Assembly (NCBI RefSeq): GCF_020091405.1
Contig: NZ_CP081903.1
Location: forward strand, 682,001-746,000
Origin: Bacteroides cellulosilyticus
Lineage (GTDB): Bacteria > Bacteroidota > Bacteroidia > Bacteroidales > Bacteroidaceae
Direction of reading: 5' to 3'
DNA: 64,000 bases
In this document: piece by piece, positions 17,656-24,896 of the stretch
Layout: every line of letters begins with the position of its first letter
Numbering within the stretch: the first letter of the stretch is position 1
Made by a program: the position numbers and the translations under genes
The notes under the pieces: model-generated
What the model saw: the letters and a program-made list of their open reading frames with translations, nothing else
Databases searched by the model: none
What the model was told of the DNA's origin: nothing

Positions 17656-20484
17656 CTATTCCAAAATCTGCATAGGAATCAAGTGCACAGGTCCCAGTAA
17701 CCCGCTTGGGACCGGTTCCCATTTGCCATAATTATCCTTTTTATAATGGATATTCACAATATTGGCATCCTTATAAATACGCCAGGGAACATCGCGCCGA
17801 TCCATATCAGCAATATGGTTAGCGGGCAGATTGGTAACTTCCACCTCCAATGTATTCACGCCCGGACGAAGATACTTACCCACCAAACAACGATAAGGAA
17901 CTGCAATAAGCGTAGCTACCGCCTGTCCGTTGATGCGTACACGGGCACTCTCACGAACATCCCCGAGGTCGAGCATCCACTCTCCGGCATCGGCAGGACT
18001 CTTCAGTGTAAACGTAGTGGTATAGCAAGCAGCTCCCATCACATTCTTTGCACCTTCGGCAGGAATTTCCGTCCATGAGCCAAGAGATACACTGTCCGGA
18101 GTGGCAGCAACCGCAGGGCTTGCCTCTACAAAGCGGAATCCCCATTTACCGGTAAAAGAATAAGTTACCGGAGACATCTTATTCACATCGTTCTGCATCA
18201 CAGGCGTCCAGTATCCATATTCGGGTGCAGAAACTTCCTGGTCCGCGAACGTCTTCAGGATAACAGATTCACCGGATGCCAATTGCAGGAACACTTCCGT
18301 CCTGCCATTATTCTGGCGCAACCGTGCCTTACCGGAGGTTCCGTTCATCGGATTATAAAGCATTGCCGAACGTGCCTGCACAGCCAAAGGTATCCAGTTT
18401 TCGGTATCTTCTGTTTTCAAAGCAGAGATGAAATAGTGGTGTCCTTCAGGATGCGAGCGACGAATGCTGCTTAATCCGAAAGTAGTCTTCATCTCTTCGG
18501 GAACAGCAGCAGTGGCGGCCAGTGTACGAGCATAGTCTGTTCCAAAGAGAATATGTCCCTTTCCTTCCCGCTCCTTTATCTGTGCCAGCGCCTTATTGAA
18601 CTCAGTACGGCGTCCTTCCAAAGTATTCAGCCCCGGCACATCCTCCGGATATTGCTCCAGAAAGACAATCGTAGCACCTTCATCTGCCAGACGGAGCAGT
18701 TTCTCCAGTACATCGGCAGGCATCAGGCGGGCGCCGGGAACTACCAGCGCTTTATAAGAGACACCACCGGAAGTCAATATCTTGCCATCCTGGCACATGG
18801 CATTACGGATGAAGTTATCGGAAATATAGTCCATATCATATCCCGCACTATAAATACGATGTACCGCCTCTATAAAACGGGGAGCACGTTTTGCCATCTT
18901 ATGAATATCGAAAAGCAACAGACGTCCATCCTGTTCATCCCACATATCGTATACAGGCAGATAAACCAGGAAGTCATTATCCGGTTGTCCCATTTGCAGG
19001 AAACTCTGGCAACGGGTGACATAATCGAAAAATGCAGGGGCATCCCGCCAAATAGTATTCGTAGGACTCATATCAATGGAAGCATAGAACTTCCAACCCG
19101 GCCAGGCAGCCTCAGCGGGCGAGTAAGTGGTTCCATGAAAATACATGTGATTCACACCCGAGATAAACATCAGGTCCATATCGGGCTTGCACTGCGAAAG
19201 TGAAGTGCGGAAGTGCTCTGTCAGCCAGGTGAATGTCTCCGAAGTAGTGAACGGTTTTCCGGCAATATGCGCTGCCGAAGAAGCATATTTCAGCATGGAA
19301 AGATCAGAGTCGTTGGGGCGCGTCAGCGAGTCCTTACGCAATCCTCGGATACCGAAGTCGGACAGTCCGAACCCCTCACATTCGGGCACGTCGACCGTTG
19401 CATAAAGATCTATCAGATTACCGGGAGAACCGTGTGCCTGGTTACGGGTACGTGAACCATGTTTGTGCGCCCAGTCCGTCCACTGGCGGGTGAAGTTCTC
19501 CTGAAGCAGTTCGGCAAGAGTTTCGCGATAATCGGAGATAATGCGGCGGGTAGTCTCTGTCCGGTCTTTCGAAAGGAAATCCGGAAGAAAGTGTTCCAGT
19601 TTATAGCCGCGATGACGGGCAAACTGTTCAAACAGGTCGTCCGTCCAGTCGGCACCGTAAACTTCATAAGAGTCATTGAAGAAATTATGCGGATACTCTG
19701 TTGGAGTTCCGGCAGAACCATCAGTCGCCTTTCCGGCGAAGGCCTGTTCAAACCGGTTCAGATAATTGGATACTGCTTTTGCCGAAAAGTGGTTCATCAC
19801 ATATCCTTCACCGCCGGGAGCAGCACGCTTCACTTTCTGAAATGTTTTACCAACGAAAGCGGCAATCAGCCGCCACTCCCCTTTCGGAGCCTTCCATGCC
19901 AGCTTTCCGTTCTCTATCTTCGAAGTCAGGTCATAGCAACGTACAGCCTTTTGTTCTTTCGAAGTAGAAGCGTCAGTCAGCACTCTGAAAGCCATCAGCT
20001 TACACAGTTTGGCATACGGACGTTGTTTTTCATCCGTCACTTCTATCTTTTCTTTCAGGCGTTCACCACCCTTCAGTGTATATTCTTCAATCAGCAATTT
20101 ACAGGCAGCATCTTCTATACCCACTTCCGGGCCACCGAAAGGCCAGCCCGTACCTGTGTTCATATCAATCTTCATACCCAGGCGTGCAGCTTCACTTTCC
20201 GTATGGCGTAACATTTGCATCCACCCGGGAGTCAGGAACTGAATCTCGTTTGCATCATTACCCTGCACACCATAGATAGGAGTAACTTCCATCGTGCCCA
20301 TCCCGGCTTTGGAATATGCTTCCAGATTGCGGGTCAGGTTAGCCGCATCTACCGCACTCCCCATCCACCACCAGCGAGCACCCGGTTTAGTTTCCGTAGT
20401 TACTTCGGGCCACGCTATATTTTGTGCGGAAAGGGTTCCGGCACAGAAAGAAGCAAAGATTATTGCCAATAAATTCTTTTTCAT
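17656..20484 (-). CDS. GH106-type alpha-L-rhamnosidase
   Basis: Exo-enzyme that removes terminal alpha-L-rhamnose. The exported protein has 942 residues with a signal peptide to about residue 20 (AGTLSAQ). The N-terminus is typical of the GH106-related family: TKPGARWWWMGSAVD, LTRNLEAYSKAGMGTMEVTPIYG, MKIDMNTGTGWPFGGPEV. Further family blocks are FFNDSYEVYGADWTDDLFEQF, ETFTWLTEHF and YFHGTTYSP. The C-terminal part (about 800-920) is a beta-sandwich with WMLDLGDVRESARVRING. It starts 8 bp after the esterase-GH105 stop, so the two are clearly co-transcribed. Rhamnose released here would feed the rha operon. Confidence 0.92.
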   Translation of the reverse strand: MKKNLLAIIFASFCAGTLSAQNIAWPEVTTETKPGARWWWMGSAVDAANLTRNLEAYSKAGMGTMEVTPIYGVQGNDANEIQFLTPGWMQMLRHTESEAARLGMKIDMNTGTGWPFGGPEVGIEDAACKLLIEEYTLKGGERLKEKIEVTDEKQRPYAKLCKLMAFRVLTDASTSKEQKAVRCYDLTSKIENGKLAWKAPKGEWRLIAAFVGKTFQKVKRAAPGGEGYVMNHFSAKAVSNYLNRFEQAFAGKATDGSAGTPTEYPHNFFNDSYEVYGADWTDDLFEQFARHRGYKLEHFLPDFLSKDRTETTRRIISDYRETLAELLQENFTRQWTDWAHKHGSRTRNQAHGSPGNLIDLYATVDVPECEGFGLSDFGIRGLRKDSLTRPNDSDLSMLKYASSAAHIAGKPFTTSETFTWLTEHFRTSLSQCKPDMDLMFISGVNHMYFHGTTYSPAEAAWPGWKFYASIDMSPTNTIWRDAPAFFDYVTRCQSFLQMGQPDNDFLVYLPVYDMWDEQDGRLLLFDIHKMAKRAPRFIEAVHRIYSAGYDMDYISDNFIRNAMCQDGKILTSGGVSYKALVVPGARLMPADVLEKLLRLADEGATIVFLEQYPEDVPGLNTLEGRRTEFNKALAQIKEREGKGHILFGTDYARTLAATAAVPEEMKTTFGLSSIRRSHPEGHHYFISALKTEDTENWIPLAVQARSAMLYNPMNGTSGKARLRQNNGRTEVFLQLASGESVILKTFADQEVSAPEYGYWTPVMQNDVNKMSPVTYSFTGKWGFRFVEASPAVAATPDSVSLGSWTEIPAEGAKNVMGAACYTTTFTLKSPADAGEWMLDLGDVRESARVRINGQAVATLIAVPYRCLVGKYLRPGVNTLEVEVTNLPANHIADMDRRDVPWRIYKDANIVNIHYKKDNYGKWEPVPSGLLGPVHLIPMQILE

Positions 20485-20492
20485 GATATATA

Positions 20493-23024
20493 CTATTTAT
20501 TCAGCTCCAGACAGCCCATAATGAACGGTCCTGTTGCTTTTGCATCATTATCCCGCATCTTCTCACCGATATAATATTCGAAGCTGCCATCGCGATACGG
20601 ATGTCCGCCCAAGCCGCCCACCTGACAGCAACGTGTCAGTGTCAGCGTACCATCCTGGCGTTCTACCATCAGTTTACTCTTCAATCCGTTGAAAGCCTTC
20701 TCAGCCACAGCACGATATTTCGGGTCAATATACCCTTTATTCACAGCTTTTGCATAAGCATACATGAATTGCGTGGTCACAGATGCTTCCGGGAAGTTTC
20801 CTTTCCGTTTCGGCTGGTCGAGTACCTGATACCACAAACCATTTTTGTCCTGATAAGCGGGCAGCACCTCAGCCAGTCCCTGTATCCAGCCAATCATCCG
20901 GGCGCGTCCTTCGTGGTTTTCGGGAATGAAATCCAACGCATCCACCATCGCCATGAACCACCATCCGATACTCCGTCCCCAGAAGTTAGGCGAATGTCCT
21001 GTTTCCGGATCTGCCCAACGCTGGCTCTTGCTTTCATCCCAAGCATGATGATAAAGTCCGGTTTTGGCATCATACGTATGTTTCTGGCAAAGCGTAAACT
21101 GCTTTACCGCCTCATCAATCCATTCGGGTTTGTTGAACTCCGCGCCATATTGTGCAAGGAAGGGAGACGCCATATACAGGCCATCCAGCCAAATCTGATG
21201 CTGATAGATCAGTTTATGCCAATACGCGCCTTCCAGCGTGCGCGGATGGTTTTTCAGTTGCTTAACCAGGGCATCCATTGCTGTTTTATATTTCTCTTTG
21301 CCTGTTTCACGGTACAGGTCGAACAAAACCTTACCTGAATTTATATAATCGATATTGTATGTTTCCACATGATACAAATGGATTTCTCCTTTATCATTAA
21401 TCAGTGAATCCGCCCATTGCTCCACATAGTCGAAATAACGGCGCTCTCCTGTCTTCTTCCACATTTGCAACATCGCACAGCAGCCTACACCCTGCGCATA
21501 TCCAAAGAACAGACGCTTCCCATGATCCAACTGATAGGCTTTCGGAAAACGTACCATTTCCGAATCGGCAAACCAACGGGCATACGAATCCGGCTCCCAC
21601 GTATCTGTACGGAAAGGAGTGGCCGGGAATCCGGCTTTATTATAAAGATTCACGCGGAAGAAATTGCAATATGCATAACGCACAGCTACCGGCACGGAAA
21701 CCTGCGGAGCGGAAACTTCCAGTCTGCCTCCCTTAATTACGGCTGTAGCCGGATAAAAGCGGCGATCTTCACCGGCAATGATAAAGCCTTTCACCGGTTC
21801 ATTGTCCGGAGTCATCAGTCCGTCGTCAGCATAGTCAAAGCTCAACACGGCTTTATTCCCTTCCACCTTCATTGTCTTGAACAACGGGCCGGAATAAGTC
21901 ACGTCCTTACCATATTGCTTTGCCAATGCCCAGGCAGCCAGGCGTTCACCTGTCACTGTTTTATTGCGGGGATGGATATCGAGCGAGTCTCCCGCATCAG
22001 TGATAACTGCCATACCCACATTCTTGAGTCCACTTTGCCAAGTCCGGAGTTGCGCTTCGCGGATAGTGGCCGGCTGTCCGTAGTGCGGAGCTATCTGCAC
22101 AAAGTAGAATGGCATATCCGGCTGTTTCCATTCCTTACGCCAACTGTTTATCATATTGGTGAATACCTGCTGGTATTTATCGGCACGGATAGAGTTTGAC
22201 TCTCCCTGATACCAGATATTTCCTTTTATCGTATATCCCAGAATGGGATGTATCATACCATTCCACAATGTTGCGGGTACTTTGCAATAGTTTTTCTGTT
22301 GCTTCACGCCTTCCAATGCAAAGTCTTTCAGCACATCGACATAAAGCGGATTTTTCTTCATTACATCCAGCTTCGTCCATGACTCCGCATGTGTTCCGCC
22401 CCAGGTAGACTGAATCAACCCTACGGGCATCTTCAGCTCTTTATATAACTTACGTCCGAAGACAAAGCCCACGGCCGAAAAGTCATACAGGTTCTTCGGA
22501 TTGCAAACCAACCATTCCCCTTCACAGTCGTCCAACTCGCCCTCGTGCGCCAACTGGTGTTTCACATGGAACAGGCGGATTTCCGGATAATCGGCATCCT
22601 TCAGTTCTTCCGCTTCATTCAGCATTCCGGTATTCCACTTCACATCCGGATGGCGCGATACGGGGAACTCCATATTACTCTGTCCCGTACAAAGCCAGAC
22701 TTCACCTATTAATACATTATTAATGGTAATCTCATTTTCACCGCTCACCGTAACGGACTGGTTGGTTGTTGCCTTCGGTGTCTTCAGTTTCACGGCCCAT
22801 TTACCATTGGCCGCAGCCTTGGCAGTCACAGCTTTATCCAGCCATGATGCTTTAACCTTTACTTTTTCTCCGGGCGCAGCTTTCCCCCACACATTCACCT
22901 GTGTGTTTTGCTGCAATACCATGTTGTCTGAAAAAATAGCAGGAAGTGTCACCTTTGCTTCTGCGGTGAGAGAAGCAATCAAAACTAATACCAGAAAAAT
23001 AGAAAATCCAAGAAGCTTTTTCAT
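20493..23024 (-). CDS. Fusion of SGNH acetylesterase and GH105 unsaturated uronyl hydrolase
   Basis: Exported bifunctional enzyme of 843 residues. After a signal peptide (to about 23, LTAEA), residues 25-480 form a sialate-O-acetylesterase-like SGNH esterase. It has the nucleophile block GEVWLCTGQSNMEFP, GLIQSTWGGTHAESW, NIWYQGESN and the Asp/His block DAGDSLDIHPRNK. Residues about 490-843 are a GH105 barrel: GVGCCAMLQMWKKTG, QIWLDGLYMASPFLAQYG, GRSIGWWFMAMVDALDFIP, YQDKNGLWYQVLDQ. The pairing suggests removal of acetyl groups and unsaturated uronyl ends from lyase-generated RG-I oligomers. It is the first gene of the operon with GH106, PL11 and GH28. Its promoter lies at 23089 with a regulon-type operator. 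Confidence 0.93.
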   Translation of the reverse strand: MKKLLGFSIFLVLVLIASLTAEAKVTLPAIFSDNMVLQQNTQVNVWGKAAPGEKVKVKASWLDKAVTAKAAANGKWAVKLKTPKATTNQSVTVSGENEITINNVLIGEVWLCTGQSNMEFPVSRHPDVKWNTGMLNEAEELKDADYPEIRLFHVKHQLAHEGELDDCEGEWLVCNPKNLYDFSAVGFVFGRKLYKELKMPVGLIQSTWGGTHAESWTKLDVMKKNPLYVDVLKDFALEGVKQQKNYCKVPATLWNGMIHPILGYTIKGNIWYQGESNSIRADKYQQVFTNMINSWRKEWKQPDMPFYFVQIAPHYGQPATIREAQLRTWQSGLKNVGMAVITDAGDSLDIHPRNKTVTGERLAAWALAKQYGKDVTYSGPLFKTMKVEGNKAVLSFDYADDGLMTPDNEPVKGFIIAGEDRRFYPATAVIKGGRLEVSAPQVSVPVAVRYAYCNFFRVNLYNKAGFPATPFRTDTWEPDSYARWFADSEMVRFPKAYQLDHGKRLFFGYAQGVGCCAMLQMWKKTGERRYFDYVEQWADSLINDKGEIHLYHVETYNIDYINSGKVLFDLYRETGKEKYKTAMDALVKQLKNHPRTLEGAYWHKLIYQHQIWLDGLYMASPFLAQYGAEFNKPEWIDEAVKQFTLCQKHTYDAKTGLYHHAWDESKSQRWADPETGHSPNFWGRSIGWWFMAMVDALDFIPENHEGRARMIGWIQGLAEVLPAYQDKNGLWYQVLDQPKRKGNFPEASVTTQFMYAYAKAVNKGYIDPKYRAVAEKAFNGLKSKLMVERQDGTLTLTRCCQVGGLGGHPYRDGSFEYYIGEKMRDNDAKATGPFIMGCLELNK

Positions 23025-23088
23025 GTGCCTTTAATAGTTTATAGATTCACATAGATTATTTTATAGAACATGCCAATACCTGACGGCA

Positions 23089-23152
23089 CAAAAATAGGGG
23101 TTTCCACCGAAACCCCTTCTTTATATTTTGATAGTTTTCTTATTGCTTTTGT
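23089..23152 (-). promoter_or_regulatory. Esterase-GH105 promoter, embedded terminator and AraC-type operator
   Basis: On the minus strand, AGGGGTTTC and GAAACCCCT (23096-23117) form a perfect 9-bp stem with a 4-nt loop, followed by ATTTTTG. This fits a terminator for the toxin-antitoxin operon. The tail also makes the -7 box TATTTTTG (23096-23089). Upstream hexamers TTTTGA (23126-23131) and TTTTGT (23147-23152) are 21 bp apart, with the first 30 bp from the -7 box. The layout equals that at rhaB. Confidence 0.62.
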
Positions 23153-23177
23153 CGTTTCCATAAAGACTTGCAATGAT

Positions 23178-23480
23178 TCAGATGTCATGTTTCCGAAGAC
23201 CATCCTTACTTTTCTTTGCATAAGCCTCCCCTCTGGGAACAAGATATTTAAATTTCGCTGTATCGTCTTTTACTTCTACATGAAAAATAAAAAAAGCTCG
23301 GTAATTGCCTATCCGAATCCGATAAACAAAATCATATCCGACTAGTTTCTTACAATCTGTAATCTGCTCTATACATTCAGCCTCTTTCACCTCTCGAATC
23401 ACTTCTCTCACAGAATCAAGCAGTTTTCCCGACAGTTTACGAACCGTCTTTTCGAAGTCTTTAGAATATTCAACTTTCAT
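23178..23480 (-). CDS. RelE/ParE-type toxin
   Basis: Probable type II toxin of 100 residues. I start it at MKVEYSKDF (23480), because that ATG overlaps the TGA of the antitoxin gene (ATGA), the usual translational coupling. The fold is suggested by the N-terminal strand, the helix pair EKTVRKLSGKLLDSVREVIREVKEA, and strands CKKLVGYDFVYRIRIGNYRAFFIF, as in RelE/ParE proteins (GYxxYRIRxGxYR). The C-terminus (KFKYLVPRGEAYAK) is close to that of RelE-like mRNA interferases, but the active residues are not clear enough to separate ribonuclease from gyrase poison. Confidence 0.82.
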   Translation of the reverse strand: MKVEYSKDFEKTVRKLSGKLLDSVREVIREVKEAECIEQITDCKKLVGYDFVYRIRIGNYRAFFIFHVEVKDDTAKFKYLVPRGEAYAKKSKDGLRKHDI

Positions 23481-23731
23481 AATCTTAACCAATCCTCAAA
23501 GGATCTCGTTTCTTCTTCGTTAAGCATATCTTTTCCTTCGGGACGTTTCTCACATAAATAAGCATACAAATGCGAATCATCTGCATTATCTGCATAGTCT
23601 ACTAACATTTTCTCAATAAAAGCTTTCAGATTAGTTCCGGAAGCCGCTGCTCTCACTGATAAAGTCCTGAACGTTTGTTCTGGTATATCAATGACCTTTC
23701 TTCTTTTTGCATTCGATAATGATGTATCCAT
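23477..23731 (-). CDS. Antitoxin of the RelE/ParE-type pair
   Basis: Protein of 84 residues starting at MDTSLSNAKRRKVIDIPE (23731). The N-terminal part has the strand-helix-helix look of ribbon-helix-helix DNA-binding proteins (KVIDIPEQTFRTLSVRAAASGTN), and the C-terminal part is acidic (NEEETRSFEDWLRL), as expected for binding the toxin. It precedes the toxin and overlaps it by 4 bp. It probably represses its own promoter. The family assignment is from general pattern and context, not from a specific motif. Confidence 0.75.
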   Translation of the reverse strand: MDTSLSNAKRRKVIDIPEQTFRTLSVRAAASGTNLKAFIEKMLVDYADNADDSHLYAYLCEKRPEGKDMLNEEETRSFEDWLRL

Positions 23732-23843
23732 AAGTCTTATTTTTAGCAAATATATATCATATATATGAGATATACAATAATGCATCTGAAAGTTTACGTT
23801 TAAACAAGGACCATTTTGATTCTTTACATTTTCATACAAACCA

Positions 23844-24068
23844 TTAGTCCTTCATCTTCAGCCAGCCCCAAATCGTTTTTTTTCGGGAGATGCTAAGTAA
23901 AGCAGCCCCCATCAGGCAACAGGCACAGCGTAACTCTTTATTGGAAAGTTTATTAAGATTATCAACAATACCGGGTAAAGGGTAGTTCTCTTTAAAAAAG
24001 GAAAATACATCGGCTGAGTTTTCTAAGTCGGTTTTCATCTGGCAGGTGCAAGTAAAAGGTTCATCCAT
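23844..24068 (-). CDS. Small cysteine-containing protein of unknown function
   Basis: Short open frame of 74 residues starting at MDEPFTCTCQMK; an alternative ATG 36 bp upstream would add 12 residues. I do not recognise a family. There is a CTC pair near the N-terminus and RCACCLMGAALL near residue 48, so five cysteines that might bind metal. The C-terminus is basic (SRKKTIWGWLKMKD). It lies about 110 bp upstream of the antitoxin on the same strand. No homologues can be checked here, and it may not be a real gene. Confidence 0.45.
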   Translation of the reverse strand: MDEPFTCTCQMKTDLENSADVFSFFKENYPLPGIVDNLNKLSNKELRCACCLMGAALLSISRKKTIWGWLKMKD

Positions 24069-24179
24069 CGTGTTATAAGTTTTAAAGGTTGATATCACCC
24101 CCATACCTCTATAATAAAAGTGGCGTAAGAGCTATTAACATATTATTTAATTCAAAGGCTCTGGTAAACCCGCAAGCAA

Positions 24180-24258
24180 ATAATAAGCAATAGCTCCACG
24201 CCAGAATGTATATAACAAAGTTATATGCAACTCAGACGTGGAGACCTTCACTTATTAT
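24180..24258. repeat. Triple-nested inverted repeat
   Basis: Three stems nest inside one another: ATAATAAG (24180-24187) with CTTATTAT (24251-24258), CTCCACG (24194-24200) with CGTGGAG (24237-24243), and ATATAAC (24210-24216) with GTTATAT (24220-24226) around AAA. Internal loops are 6 and 7 nt on the outer level. There is no T run, so it is not a simple terminator. Confidence 0.75.
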
Positions 24259-24600
24259 CCGTGCTTTTAAAAATTTACCAGACTTTTTGAATTACGAATA
24301 ATAAAATGATCTCCAAATCATAAAACATACCTCTTCACCGCTGAAGAAATATGCAACAAAGATACACAAAATATCAAAAGATATAGATTTAAGATACGAC
24401 AAATTTTATTTTCTATTTTCCATATCCGTTACAATCAATTTCCCCCCCTCTGAAATATACAAAGTATACCGGGAGATGTATAGCTGGAAAGACGACTATA
24501 TTTCTCTGAAAAAGAAGAATCACAAGAGCTAAGTAACAGGACCGCCACTTTTATCTCTTTTTCCTACGACTGCTAAGGAGAAACGCAGTATCTATTTATT

Positions 24601-24688
24601 CTTTCCACCACGGAGATTCTTTCTTTCCATCACGGTGGAAAGAAAGAATCCCCGTGGTGGAAAGAAACTTTCTCCATGATGGAAAGAA
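24601..24688. repeat. 22-bp periodic array upstream of the sensor-regulator
   Basis: GGAAAG recurs at 24637, 24659 and 24681, and its complement CTTTCC at 24601 and 24623, all in exact 22-bp steps within each orientation. Units include CTTTCCACCACGG, CTTTCCATCACGG, CCGTGGTGGAAAG and CCATGATGGAAAG. The two orientations together can fold into a strong hairpin. Weaker GAAAG copies continue to about 24728. The period equals that of the arrays at 17537 and 52480, but the core is different. Confidence 0.8.
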
Positions 24689-24855
24689 TAGTTATTTGCA
24701 GGAAAGCATGTTAATCTTCGGCAGAAAGAAACTTAGGAGATGCCGGGCTAGCGGTTAACAAATTAAGTGTTGTTCTCTCCCCCGATAACGGGGGAATCAG
24801 AGGGGAATTGAGACAGTTTTAATAACATACAGGCAACTTGCGAAACTTAAATTAT

Positions 24856-24863
24856 TATCTTTG
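24856..24863 (+). promoter_or_regulatory. -7 box of the sensor-regulator gene
   Basis: TATCTTTG fits TAnnTTTG and lies 34 bp before the ATG at 24897. ACTTGC about 17 bp upstream may serve as a weak -33 element. Confidence 0.55.
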
Positions 24864-24896
24864 CTACAGAATTTCTAAACAAAGAATGCTCCTTTA

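Larger units (their letters stand above)
24069..24896. other. Non-coding region with nested palindrome, 22-bp array and promoter
   Basis: About 830 bp without a convincing gene between the small minus-strand protein and the sensor-regulator. It holds a triple-nested inverted repeat (24180-24258), an AT-rich stretch, a 22-bp periodic array (24601-24688 with weaker copies after) and the -7 box of the regulator gene (24856-24863). Confidence 0.8.

Noticed and set aside
23039..23242. Minus-strand frame of 67 codons after the toxin gene
   Set aside because: It overlaps the toxin C-terminus in another frame and runs through the terminator/promoter of the esterase operon.
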